The notes: generated by a model not told the origin, from the letters alone. Shown: positions 22,520 through 36,067, numbered from the stretch's first letter. The stretch: 55,626 nt of DNA from Heterostelium multicystogenum (GCA_003667245.1 RCNN01000269.1:1-55626), one strand, 5' to 3'. Program-made: numbers and translations.

Positions 22520-24864
22520 ATGTATTTTTATAGACCTATAAATCTATTATCATCATCATCATACTTTACAATATCAATATTTATAATATTTATAATTATC
22601 ATTATACCATCAGTCAAAGGTAAAAATCAATACATTTCCGAAAGGATATACCTGACAGGTCAACTCAGCCAACTTAACTTATATTAACTATACTTATCCT
22701 TTTAACACGAATGTATGTTATTTGTAGGAAATAGATATGAGTGCATTGAATGTATTATTAAAGGGAATTGTCCGGAGGTGTATACTTGTAAGGGGGTGGG
22801 GTGCCATCCACTAAAATTTCCATATAAATTTGCTAATAATGAATCGGATTTGGATGAAGAGATATGTGATGATGGTGATCCATGTACCGATGATGTGTAT
22901 AATTACGAGAACAAAACATGTACTTACATCGCTCTAGAGACTTGTTGTGATGTGGACGATGACTGTCCTGGCGACAAGTGCAACATCGGGGTTTGTCTCG
23001 AGCAAAAGTGTACTACAGTACCCAGCGAGAGTGAAAACTGCTGTAGACTCCACTTTGAATGCCGTGACAATAATCCGTGTACTTGGGACTTTTGTCGTGC
23101 CAATGGCTCCTGTGTGCATATACCGATACAGGGTTGCAGCCCCAACAAGCAGATATCAATGGAATGCTCGTGTGATGACGATTGTAATGGAGGTCCGCCT
23201 TGCTCGTTTGGTGTCTGTGAATCCAACATATGTTTTTATGATGAGATGAACTGCACCGACTCTGACATTTGTACGCTGGATCTATGTAGTAACGAAACGA
23301 ACCTGTGTGAGAACAGACCAATTCCTAACTGCTGTGTCTCCCCCTTGGACTGCAATGGAGGTCCTCACTGCTCAACTGCGACCTGTGAAAACAACCAATG
23401 CGTCTATAATCTTTTGGACTGCTCTGACTCTAATATTTGTACTTTGGACAATTGCAACAAAACTACGAATCGATGCTATAGTGTTCCTATTCCAAATTGC
23501 TGTCATACTAATTCCGATTGCCATAGTATGCCTTGCAGATCCAGCTCCTGTGTTAACAATGCCTGTGTATATACTGAGACGCACTGCTCAGACTATAATA
23601 ATTGCACGCTCGATAATGTAATAAATCGACTGAGCAATGTGAGCATATCCCATTCCAAACTGCTGTATAAAACCAAGCGACTGCCACGAAGCTCTTCCTT
23701 GTCAGACCACCGAGTGTATACTCAATCAATGCATATACAAAGCAATGAATTGTGAGGATTACAATATATGCACATTGGATCACTGTAATAGCACAACTTT
23801 TGAGTGTTCGTTCACCCATATTCCTGGATGTTGTAACCAGAACTCTGAATGTAAGTCGAGCTCGCCATGCACGATCGGAAAATGTGAGCAAAATCAATGT
23901 AAATATGAGGATGTCTCTTGTGATGACTCTAATGTATGCACAAAGGACATATGTAACAAAACAGCCAATCAATGCCAAAACGTTCCGATTCCACATTGCT
24001 GTAGTACTGTACGCGACTGTGCTGAGAATCTTACATGTCATACGACACACTGCGAACATAACCAATGTGTCTATAAGCCTCTGTGTGAAGACTATAATGC
24101 CTGTACTTTAGACCACTGTGATCATGGGAAGCAACAGTGCACCTTCACCAAAATTCCAGGTTGTTGCAACCACATCAGTGAATGTAAGCAAGATTCTCCC
24201 ATTTGTACTACGACGGTATGCAAGAACCACCAGTGTGTTCAAGTACCACAGTACTGCGAGGATTTCAATGAATGTACACTAGACAGCTGCAGTAAACAAG
24301 ACTGGAGTCTGCAGCTTTGCTCAAATTCCTGGTTGTTGCAAACACTGCAGAGGATTGCGAACCGAATCATCCTTGCGAAGTTGCAACTTGCCATAATCAC
24401 CAGTGTATTAGAAAGCCCAAATCATGTGAAGATTTCAATGAATGTACTCTCGATTCATGCAACAAAATAACCGGGCAATGTCATCACACACCGATACCGA
24501 ATTGCTGCAGAACAGCAGCAGAGTGTTTAGATATTCCATATTGCTCGCTAGCTGAGTGTACACCCGAGAAAACATGTGTGTATAAGCCTCGCACATGTAA
24601 CGATGATAACATATGCACCTATGACACCTGCAACAATTCCACCAAAAGCTGTAACAACATACCTATAAGGATGGGAGGCTGCTGTCTAGATGAAGGAGAC
24701 TGTAATACCAATCCGCCACCACCACCATCAGATGTCCATCTGCAGGATGTAAAAGTGCAGATGAACTACTTTGTGCCAACGACCCCAACAACCCAAAATG
24801 TAAACCTTTTATTTGTAAAAATCATCAGTGTCTAGAGAATCCCGATTTTAAACCCAAACAATAA
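22520..24864 (+). CDS. Secreted CTDC-repeat protein (EcmA/EcmB-like extracellular matrix family)
   Basis: Exon 1 (22520-22619) encodes the signal peptide ('FTISIFIIFIIIIIPSVKG'); intron 22620-22727 is GT/AG. The mature protein is built of about 20 Cys repeats of the dictyostelid CTDC type: C.D.N.CT.D.C...T..C...PI.NCC, for example 'DSDICTLDLCSNETNLCENR', 'DSNICTLDNCNKTTNRC', 'DFNECTLDSCNKITGQC'. These alternate with 'C....C....CVYK' units. Prestalk proteins EcmA and EcmB of slug sheath and stalk tube carry the same repeat (family knowledge). The end reads 'FICKNHQCLENPDFKPKQ'. Frame breaks lie near 23615-23640, 23690-23750, 24300-24340 and 24715-24740; Cys spacing resumes exactly after each. 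A structural matrix role is likely; stage-specific expression cannot be read from sequence. Confidence 0.86.
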
Positions 24865-26350
24865 AACAAATATAATAAGATTTATTTCCAAAATATATTC
24901 CATTTACAAAATATTATTATGATTTATATTATTGGAATAAAGGTATTATAATTCCATTGATTAAATTTGTAAGTTAAATAACTCATTATAATCCTAAATA
25001 ATGATGATGTAGTATATCTTATGAGGTTCCCTGTGTATAGAAATACTGGGAGTTAAAAATATTAAACTAGTTGATCTAGGTTCTCTGCAAGTTGCAAAGG
25101 TTAGATCTTAAGTTAAAAATTTAAGATTGACACAATATCTTCATGTATAACATCTCAAATATTCAAAAGATCTAGAAGGAATAAGCTTTTTTACAACAAA
25201 TATCATTATTGAAGAACTCCGACCTTTATTTCAAGATTTTAATAATATCTCAACAATATCTATTAAATCCAAAGTATTTATTTCTTCTGCTTTACCAAAA
25301 CAGTAGAAAAAATTAGATCTTTTCACATAGATTTATTCAAAAGTCGAGCTCGGTCAACTTGTGTGTATATTTGTGTTCACAGTCTTAATTAATCTATCAA
25401 TAAGAACATAATACAACCAATTCAACTATATCTATGGTTTGAATGGCGACATATCTACTGGTACCACCTCTCATTCCCCAAACCAGAGTCATTCCGCTTT
25501 CAAACAGTTTGATAAACACACCCAAACCATCAATCCTCTTTTTACAAAAAGCATCAACACAAGTTTAATTTCAAAGGGTAGGATTTTTTGCAATCAAAAA
25601 ATAGGAGTACTCAAAATAAAATAAATAAATATTTGTAAAAATAGTTTATTTCGAAATTAGATTAGATTCTTTTCAAAAGTTTACAAATTCTCAGGGCTCC
25701 TTATATGATTTATATGTTTTTTTTTAATAAATAAAAAAAAATGTTTGTCCAAACTAAAAAACGACATCATGGGATAAACCACCAAATCAGTTATAGATGA
25801 TTGTTTTTGTTTTTACAAATTGTGCGCATCTAGATCAAATCTTGAAAACCTTAGGACTAAACAATGAAGGTAAGCTATGATGTCCACAGAAAATTTTGAT
25901 TTGTTGTTGTTTTTTTGATAATAATATCTAAACTTTGAGACTTCTTAATTAACAAACCCTAACTTATATTTTTTTTGAATAGAATTCTGTCCAAGTTTTG
26001 TTTGTTGATTCTGGAGAAGGATAGTCGTTTTTTCAATTGTTTTAATAATAATCTTATCAAACATATGATTTAATTATTATTGGCGATGTAGCTATATCGT
26101 AGGGAATATGAAGAATCTAGATTTGAACATTTGTCCAAGGACCTTCTGATCAGTTAGAATCAATGTGAATATTGTGTTTTTTTTAATTTGGATCAACATT
26201 GATCTTATTTTCCCAGTTGGATTTTAAAATATAAATACCTTCGTCTTTTGATTCATTTCATCTTTCCTCTTTTCACATTTCAAAAATATATATAATATTT
26301 GTGAATATTATTATATTTTATTTTATAAATAATAAATTAAATTAACAAAT
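24865..26350. other. Intergenic
   Basis: Nearly 1.5 kb with A/T runs and no convincing gene. A 61-codon plus frame at 25439-25624 (Ser/Thr/His-rich) lacks a domain or a good start context; it could be a decayed gene end. TATA-like AT tracts at 26280-26345 directly precede the receptor start. Confidence 0.5.
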
Positions 26351-29300
26351 ATGAATATAAAATTTTATCTTTTATTTGTATTAATTTTATTTGTATCATT
26401 AGTTCATGGTCAGTACAGATGGTCTGTCAATGGACATTACTATGATTTAATTGCATCTGGATCCAACTCCATTAGTGATTGTTTAACCAAAATTTCCAAA
26501 ATGAAGAGTATTGGTAATGCTCAACCGTAAGTGTTTATATTTTAAATATTAAGAATAAAATACTGACTTCTTAAATTAAAATAGATATTTAGGAACGATT
26601 ACTTCTTATGAAGAGTTAGTTTTTGTTAATTCATATTTAAATAATGGATGGAGTGCAATAGTTTCAGGATCACGTATGGATAAATGGGATCAATGGAGAT
26701 ACCAATCAGGTCCAGAAGTTAATCAAACCATGTTGTTCAATCCAGTGGCCAATACAATTATTTTTCTTTTTGGAACAGTCAAAACCATCAGATCAACCCG
26801 ATGCTAACTTTTTATCAATAACTAAAAATGAATTAGCTCTAAGGTATTTCTTTATTACCATTGTAATTTCTACAACACCATTTCTAATATTAATATATTA
26901 TATTTTAGAAATGTTCAATTTGTAAGTAGTGGAACCTATTGGGTTTATCTAGTAGAATGGTCAGATCCAAGGGAGCCTTATGTACCACCAGCAAATACTG
27001 AAGGTGAAATACTCACAATGAGTGTAAGTAATTTCAAGTGGGTTTAATTTAATTATTATTAACTTTATTTTCATAGTATCTTGATAACTTTGTTGTTGAC
27101 TTTGTAACTATAACTATTGTTCCAAATGGAATGCTGCCAGTGAATTGTACAATTATTTCAAGAGACTCACATTATAAAAAGATTGAATTCCAAATACCAC
27201 CAATGATGGGAAATGGAACCAACAGTATTATTGTTGATGATGGATACACCAATTTCAACATTTCTAATTATAAATATAAGCGTAAGTTATCTGTAAATCA
27301 TTAATAATAATTTAAGTATTAATCTTTAATATTTTTAGCACCTGTTGCATTGTCTGTTTTCCTACCTTCCAACTTAATACATTGTTAACAATTGTCGGTG
27401 ATAACTTTGGAGTTGATAAGTCGATTATCAAGGTTACCACCGGTGTCTTAATAATCCATGTAATTATGTAAAGATCATCGAAGATCACAAGGTAATTTTC
27501 ATGCCAAGTCTCCCATTATGTAACAAATTTAGTTTTCCTCTACCCAATCTCAATTCAAGTTGGTTCTTCACCAAATATTGTTTCATCTAAAATTCCTTTT
27601 TGTATGTATAGAATTAACATACTTTAATTTTGGATCATTATTAACATCGATTGATTGATTAGATGACCCTGAAAATGTCAAGATGAATAAATTTTCACCA
27701 TCTCAAAGTAATGCTGCATCTGTTCTCAATTCCATTATTGATTCTCAAAAAGAATTATTTATTGGATGGAAATATGCCATATGCTGGTACAGTTGAGACT
27801 TTAAAGCAACAAAATCTATTTACATCAGTATTTAGTTTCTCAACCTTTGGAAATGTTTTTCTTGGAACTATTGGTCAAGGTAATGGAATGGTAAGAGTTA
27901 GAAATGGAGGTGGTCCTTACGATGGCCAAATTTGTGTAGACAACAACCGTTGTATTCCAAATATACTCTATTGTGCTGCAAACTTCACAGGTGGACTTCA
28001 ATTATCCAAGGTACAATGTATTCTGGAACTGCCTATGCTGCTATCACTGACGGTTCACTTATTGCTGGTTCCTTCACTCAATATGGTGGTCGTCCTGTAA
28101 TCCAACCACAAAACTTTCTTGATTGATGCCGGAGGAGGTATGGTCATTGTTCCATTGTCCAGTGGTAGTGTTGGTTTCAAATATACTAAGAGATCATATA
28201 CCATAAATGGTGTCAAGCAAAATGCAACAATTGCAGTACTTGATTCTCGTACACTTGGTCTACCAATTCCACCAGGTGTTTAACATCCTTCAATATCTCA
28301 GTTTCGATAGAAGATTTCACCTTCAGCAACCTTACCGTTGAATATACTCCACCCACTATTGTATCAGTGAAACCAATTTCGACTCTTGGTGGTCCAATCA
28401 CTGTTTATGGTTTCAGCTTTGGAGCCGATCCAAAAAGATATTGAAGTAAAGTTGGACGACAAACTTTGTCAAAATCCAAGAATCTTGGTTGAAAATACAG
28501 TAATAACATGTGAATTACCACCAGGAGTTGGTGCCAATCACTTGTTAGTTGTAAATGCCGGAAACTCATCTTCCAATGCCTCCTTCTCTTATTTGCCACC
28601 TTCAATCGAGGATATTCAACAACAAGATACGCTTTTGACAATTATCGGTAGAAGCATGGGTACAACTGAATTTTTACCATCCGTTTATGTTCCATACAAC
28701 TTAACTCCAACAATGACACTTACCGATCCACAAATTCTTACAACCACAATTCCAGTCTATGCTCAGAATGGACGTGTCGTAGTCTCTGTTGGTGGTCAAA
28801 GCGGATCCTACCATTCACATACCAACCATTTTTAGAGTCAATCACCCCTACTATACTACCAAAATACCGAAGGTGGGTTTAATTACTCTTCAGGGTCGAT
28901 TCCTTACCCAACATCGTACTGATAACACTCAGACAAGTTGCAGTATCTCCATTGGTGGTCGTCAATGTCTATCCCCACAATTCTCATACAATACCAACAT
29001 ACTTATATCCAGTGTGTAGCACAAGGTGGAACCGGTGTCTCAGCCACGTCATTGTAACCATTGACGGAAAACCAAGTAATACACTTCAACTCGGATTCCC
29101 TGCTCCAACCATTACTTCTATCACTCAAAACAGAAATACTATCACTATTTTTGGTACCAACTTTGGTCCTGATATAGGAAAGGTTCGTTTGGAAATCAAC
29201 GGAAATCTCTTCCTCATCACCTCACTTGCAACCAATCCATCGAGAATATTTGCTACTATTCCAACAAGTGTTGCCAATGGTTATCTTAAGGTCATTGTGG

Positions 29301-32300
29301 ACAGTCAGTATTCCAACATTGTTTCATTTGCCCTGACTCCTGTGATTGACACCATCTCTTCGACATCAATTTTCGGTGGCCAACTCACCATCAATGGTCT
29401 CTATTTCAACATCAATGACACCAATAACCAACCACAAAGTCTTAGCATCACCATTGGAAACACTCAGTGCTCCAATCCAAGAATTCTCAAAATCAACTTG
29501 CTAATCGTTTGCGATGTTGTTGCTGGCACTGGAATTAAGGATTTCGTATTCAAACTTGGAAACAACACAATCAACAGATTCTACAACTATTTGGCTCCTC
29601 TAATTCAGTACACTTCATTCAATCCAGTAAATGAAACACTCACCATCACAACAACCAACATGGGTTTCCAACAAGAATGATGTCACTCTATTTGTCCGCA
29701 GGAACACCCACCGATACAGAGATTCTCACTCCATACAATGTATATGGTGACAACAATATCCAGAAGGTCCAATTCATTGTACCAGACGATAGCTACAACG
29801 GTAATATCTATGTTATTCTCGATGGCCTAAAGTCCAATGTTGTCTATCAAAGAATCCAGCCCTGGATCACTCGTATTGAGAGCAACATCCCAACTTGGGG
29901 TGGTTTGATCACTATCTTCGGTACCCCATTTCAGAAATGTTAAACAAAACGGAGCCACTGTTTCCGCCTATGTATACGCAGCTGGCTACTTCTGCCAGAT
30001 TCAAAGCTTCAACTTGAATAACATCACATGTATAATGGGACCAGGTACCGGTTTGACTAATACTCTATATGTGGTCAGTGATGACTTGGCATCCAACTAT
30101 TTTGCTTTCGCTTACCAACCTCCTACCATCGCATCTATTGCTCAAAGTGGTTCAAATATCCAGATCAACGGTACCAACTACGGTGTCTCTAGACTGACTG
30201 CAACAGTACAATTCAACAATTTGACTTCAGCACCAACCATCGTAAATCACAACACTACCAACACCGCTATTCCATGGAATGCATTCAACGGTAATATGAC
30301 TGTTACCATTTCCAATCAAGTGTCCAATTCATATCAATATAAATTGGCTCCAGTCATTCAAGGAGTATCTTCAGTCGACAGAATTGGTGGTCCTTTGACA
30401 ATCTATGGTCTTTTCTTGAATGATGTTCGTTATGACGGTCAATCCACCAATCCAACTGTCCTTTTCCCTAACGAAGAGCAATGTAGTAATATCCAAATTC
30501 TACCAGCCGATACAATCATGAAGCAGACCCGTCTTTCTTGCATTGCCCCGCCAGCTAAGGGTAACAACTCCATCGATATCCCAGTTGTAGTTACTATCGA
30601 CGGTATTCAGTTACTACCTTGTTCACCTACGGAGCACCAGTTATTTCCAAGGTTGAAGTTTCTGTAAATAACATCATTACCATTACTGGAGACCAATTCG
30701 GTACCAATGCATCTCAGACTACAGTAGTGTTCGGTTCACAAACATCACTACTCTTCTTTCCATAGCCAACGATCAAATTACATTCCTCGCACCATTAACA
30801 GCAATGAATGACTATATCTATGTGGTTTCCAATCGTAATGGTAAACAGTCAACCCAGTTCTACGTTCAACTCTATCCAATTATCACCTCTGCAACTCCAT
30901 CCCCAACTGAAGGTGGTCGTGTTACCATCTATGGTTCCTATTTTAATCCACTAAAAATGAAGAACCTATACACTACCATCAAGATTCTATTTAACAACAA
31001 CAGAGAAGGTTCTTTGTTATACATTAATCCATCTAATACAACGGTTATCGTTGTCGACGCCCCACTAGGTACTGGTACAGGATATTCACTCTCTGTAATT
31101 ATAGACGGTCTGAACTCAACTATTAATAACTTCGGATATCAGCCTCCATTGATTTTATCGACCACTCAGAATGGCCAACAACTTACCTTCATCGGTAATA
31201 ACTTTGGTCGATCCATCAACAAAGTAACATTGCTGCCATCCTTCACTGTAGTAGGCGTAAGCGATCATGCCTTGACTGTTACTGTACCTTCGTCCGCTCA
31301 AAACGGTCCATTCATTGTGAATGTTGATAATCAAATCTCTCCATCTTTCGACGCCAAATTAACTCCCATCATCACTTCCGTCAAATCTGTCCCAATTTCG
31401 GGTGGTGATATTACCATCAATGGATTCTACTTTAACACAAGACGTGCAGATGGTACTCAAACTCCAATTTCCGTCAACATCAACGGTACAGTTTGTGCCT
31501 TCAAATCCACCATTTCCAATGTCGGAATCATCTGTACACTTCCACCAGCCAATATCCTCAACAAACCAATGAACGTTACCATTGACGGAAGAGTAGCAAC
31601 CACCACCTACTCATCGATGGGTCCAACAGCCACTGGCATGATTAAGAGCACTCTCTTCCAAGTTCCAGCTTGGATTGAAATTGGTGGTATCAACTTTTAT
31701 GATCCATTGTCAGTCTATATTGCAGGTGTTGAGTGTACTTTTGCCATGGTCATCGATCCACAAACTTTGAAGTGCTATTTTGACGCCAGTGTTTTGCCAA
31801 CTATTGCATTGATGCCAGTCTCCATTTACTCATCCAACATTGCAACTACTTCCAATATCTTCGCCTACGACGATATCCCATGTCAAAGCAACTGTACAAA
31901 CAATGGTAGATGCTTCAACGGTCAATGCTCCTGCAACATTGGATTTGGTGGATCGCTCTGCCATGTACCTGTCAACCTCACAGTCCCATTGCCAGAAACT
32001 AATGCAACCTCCGGAGTCTTCAATGTTGACCAAACCGTATTCAAAGCTGGACTTGCCTTCATTCGTGAGGTAACCGTCGGATTTGTCACTGTCAGAACCA
32101 TCCCAACCGATACATTGAACTTCACTATTGTATCCACTGAAGAAGTTGGTGACTATATTCTTCAAAAGTCGATTGGTGTTGAAAGTAATAATCCAGACTC
32201 AAGATTCTCCATTGAAATCTCGACCTACACACTCAAGTTTGGAAGAGTATTCGAGTTTGCCGGTGAGAAGATATCGGTTGATACCCATTCCTTCAAACAA

Positions 32301-33985
32301 AACGTTCAAGTCAATAACTGGAAGTTCGCCGACCATGAGAATACTTTGCAACTGATCTATATGGCAGACGGACCATCCGCTGTCACCATCGAAAACTGTA
32401 ACGAAAATAGTGCATCCAACCTAACCATTTTCAAGTCACTCGAGGGTAACGGTCGTGTTTTGTCCTTTGATATTGAAAATCCATTGGGTATCTTTACTGG
32501 TAGATTCTCAACACGTATGATCAAAGACGATATCCTATCCATCCTGTCAGTCACCGCCATCGATTTATCCGATCCAATCTGGCCATCTAAAGATGGAGAC
32601 CTCAAGACATTGATCGCTGTTAATCTTCCAGTATTCGAGTCGTATATTCAATTCGATCCATCTTTCTCTGCCTACAGTAAGAACGTTACCAAATGTGCCC
32701 CACCCGTAACTCCAACTCCAACTCCAGCAATAACTACATCTGTCTCTACAACGGCTTCCACCACTGCAGTGTCCACAACCGATTCAACAACTGCCCAACC
32801 TACAACAGGAACTTCTACTACCTCCACAACTGTAGTATCAACCACTGGAACCACATCGACTACAGATTCAACCAGCAGTTCCCCAACTACTTCTCAACCA
32901 ACTACCTCTCAAACAACTACCTATATCCCTACAACATCCACTAACATAGCTACTACCGGGGCTGCTTCAACTACATCTTATACTACAGGTCCAATCAAGA
33001 CTTGCCCAGGAACACCAGTCTGTAGCGCACGTGGTCTTTGTAACTCTACAACTTTGATTTGCCAATGTTACAATGGATATAGTGGTGTAGATTGTGGTGG
33101 AACCTACGTACCACCAACTGATCCAGTGATTCCAGACCCAACCAAGCCTTCTACCAATCAAACCAACGAAGACACAAAACAGAAATCAAGATTGATATCG
33201 TATCAATTCGCGAGTTGACTTTTGAAAGAGTACTTGTCAAGGAGTACACTTTGGCAAATTGGACCTTCCAACGATCAGAAACAGCCACATCACAGCGTTA
33301 TCTTTACCAAATAACCGTCGTAGGATCCACCGTATTAAATGTCATAGTAGATACCTTCAACGAATCAACTTCGGTTGATTTTGCTGGTCAGAAGACACTT
33401 ATGCAAGCAGGTTCCATTAAATACTCGGCATCCATCAACAAGTATGCATTTGCAGCCATTCATAACCAATTGGAATTGGTGTTTGCCGCAACCCTTGGTG
33501 ACACTGAAGATAGAGATGACACATGTTCACACACATCCTTTGACTATGATGAAAACAACGATCTCAGATCTATCTCTCTTCAAATCAATGGTAAAACATT
33601 GTACGGTAGATTCCAAAACAATGTTATCCTTGATGGAAAAGTAGTACCAACTTCTTCAAGAGTCATCGAATCACCATCGACCAACACTGAAGCCAAAGCA
33701 CTTGTTGGTATGATCATTGCTCCAAGCGACTACCAAAACTCTGCAGTAATCGACCCAGACTTTAGCTTACTGTTAACCGATCGTGATGCCAAGAGCAAGT
33801 CCGACAGTATCTGTGGTAAGTCCAAGAGCAAACTATCAACTGGTCAAATCGTTGGTATTGTCGTTGGTGCAGTTGCCGGTGCAGCTGTCGTCGGTGTTAT
33901 CGCAGGATACACCATCCACAAGAAGAGAAAAGAAGCCAAGGAAAATAGAACCCTCTCTCAAAAAATGACTGGTTTAAATAGATAA
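26351..33985 (+). CDS. Giant single-pass receptor: C-type-lectin-like head, about 15 IPT/TIG repeats, two EGF plus ComC-type domains
   Basis: Signal peptide ('FYLLFVLILFVSLVHG'). The head has C-type-lectin-like features ('NGHYYDLIASG', 'YLGTITSYEE', 'WRYQSGPE'). About 15 immunoglobulin-like TIG repeats follow from about 27385 to 31700. An EGF module comes next ('CTNNGRCFNGQCSCNIGFGG', about 31890), a ComC-type beta domain, a Thr/Ser mucin-like linker (32700-32995), a second EGF ('CSARGLCNSTT', about 33010), a second ComC-type domain with 'IDPDFSLLL', a Gly/Val/Ala membrane helix ('IVGIVVGAVAGAAVVGVIAGY') and a short basic tail. Introns: 26527-26584, 26844-26908, 27024-27076, 27282-27338, 27602-27662. 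Frame breaks are frequent at 26760, 27390-27560, 27750, 28010-28290, 28430, 28830, 29030, 29680, 29940, 30620, 30750 and 33205. TIG receptors TgrB1/TgrC1 mediate kin recognition in Dictyostelium; a similar adhesion role is inferred. Confidence 0.85.
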
Positions 33986-34065
33986 TAAATTAATAAATAA
34001 ATAAATACAAGTCTCAACTTAATATTAAATGTTATTTTGTTTTATTATAATTATTTATAAAAATA

Positions 34066-36067
34066 TTAATAAAAATTATTAGATTTATTCTTGAGGTGCA
34101 AGTCCATGTTACTATCCAATCCCAAGCCTTCTTCAATACTCTTCACGAGGTTATCGATATATTTTCTTGTTATTCTAATTCTATTTTTCATTTCTTCTGG
34201 GTTGATGAGTGCAACATTAATGTACACACCTTCAGAAAGTAACTCAGTGATACCTTCTGCGTTTGCTTGTTGGTATTCAAGAAGATCTTTCCTGGAACAT
34301 TGTCGGCGAGATAATAACCAAAGATGTAAGTAAACTTCAATATTCTACGGCATTCAATGAGCAGATCAAGTGCCTCCAGGAGGAAATCTGGATTGTGGTT
34401 GGTCAATTCTCTGAATTGGTTCATCTTGTCTTCAATATCTTCTTCTTTCATTTTAATTGCATGTTTCATGAGCATATCGTGGTTAAAGTAACGGTTAAAG
34501 TGGTGTAGGAATCTTTCGCTCTCTTTCTTCATGGTTTGTGTTGATTCATCGTCTTTCTTTCCTTCGGAGGTTTCATATTTATTGCAACTGTAGAATCCAC
34601 CAGTATGCTGTCCATGTGTTTTCCAATCGCCACGACACATCCAACACCATTCACCTCCGCAACCACCTTGTTCCTTTCGACATACCATATGGTTGCAGCC
34701 TTGAACACGCTCAGTTGGCATACCGCAATGATAGCATGGCTTGCATGTCGACATGATAAGCTTCACACTCTCTTGATCATTGTTGTTCTTCGATTTCCAC
34801 TCTGTAAGCTGGGCACACGACACAGGATTATGCTTTTCACATCCACAAGAGAAACAAAATCTAGTTCCACAATTACACTCTACAACATCATTTGGTCTAC
34901 CAACACCTTGATATTTAATAGCACTACCACATGTAGGATTTGGACAAAATACCAAATGCTTATCATGATATACATAATCTTTTGCAATAAAATACCAATA
35001 CCTATAAAATAATAGTTAGATTATTGATATTAAAATAATAATTTTTTGCTTTGATACACACCTAGAATAATCTCTTGGGGAAGCTAGAACACTCCAATCT
35101 TCGAAAGTTAATTTACATTTACAACCTGGTGATATACATTTAGAATGAATGATCTCTGGACCAGTAGTCATTATTTCTTCATGTAAATATGTTTTCCAAC
35201 AGCCTAAACAATATGGACCATGTCCACAATTCAAGCTATATAGATCTTTTGGAGAGTACAATTCAAAGCAAATTAAGCAAGGTACACCTGTAAAATTAGG
35301 AATTATCTTTGTACAAAATGCACCTGCTTTTGCACAATAAGCTTCTGGGTCATCGAAATAATTTCCTAATATTTTATCTTGATCCCATCTGTTTGTTATT
35401 AGTATAATATTAGAATAATTTCTAAAATATTACATACCTAAAGTATTGTAATAATAAAACTGCGACACCTGGTGATAAATCTATTTGACATGCCAATGTC
35501 TCTGCCATCTCTATTATTTTATTTTTAAGTTCATCTTTTTCTAATATTGTAAATAATGGTTCATCGTCATCCTTTAATATAAAAATGAGTTAACAAATTA
35601 GTAAAAAAATAAATAACAATTATTTATTATTAAGGATACATACGTTGTCTTCTTGTAAAAACCAATCGTTTTGATCATAGTCTGCAAATGTTTACATTGG
35701 ATGCAATATCAGAATAACAACTAGCACTGTCGTCACTATCAACAGTTGTACGGAGTGATATTGAATTTAAGAATTTAGCCATCTTTTCATCTGTCATATC
35801 AACATCTTTTGAGGCTCTTCTAGCCATGGATACAATGGATCCTCTTCTTCTTAAAATAGAAGAGAAACTGCCTCTTCTTTGTGATTTTCTTAAGGGTGAA
35901 GGTGTTGAAAATCCAGTCGGTACCAATATATTGGGATTTAACTGTGATGCATCTGGTAATACAGTTGTCGATCTGATAATGGTGGAATTATCTGAACTAT
36001 GGTTTATAATATTCGGTGCCTCAGAGGACACTTGAGTAATTTGTACAGGTGGATACATATCCTCCAT
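34066..36067 (-). CDS. Ariadne-type RBR E3 ubiquitin ligase
   Basis: RBR ligases take ubiquitin from an E2 onto a RING2 cysteine, then to substrate. Order: Arg/Ser-rich N-terminus ('RKSQRRGSFSSILRRRGS', possible phosphosites); acidic UBA-like region ('DLSPGVAVLLLQYFRWDQDK'); RING1 'CLICFELYSPKDLYSLNCGH'; IBR 'FCPNPTCGSAIKYQG...CNCGTRFCFSCGCEKH'; RING2 'CKPCYHCGMPTERVQGCNHM' with the presumed catalytic Cys in QGCNHM (near 34688); then the helical Ariadne domain ('FLHHFNRYFNHDMLMKHA'). Introns: 35002-35061, 35389-35437, 35572-35643. A break near 34285 moves the true end: the next frame gives 'LLEYQQANAEGITELL' and runs to the stop at 34066-34068, completing the Ariadne helices. A second break lies near 35690. 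It could work with the UBE2D-type E2 at 5868-6813, a class preference, not shown here. Confidence 0.92.

Noticed and set aside
25439..25624. 61-codon plus-strand ORF
   Set aside because: No recognisable domain, no intron joins it to anything, and composition is like nearby non-coding DNA; it may be a relic but cannot be supported.
31830..32944. Frames opposite or offset to the receptor's EGF and Thr/Ser linker
   Set aside because: Shadow frames of a strongly coding region; no start context or domain of their own.
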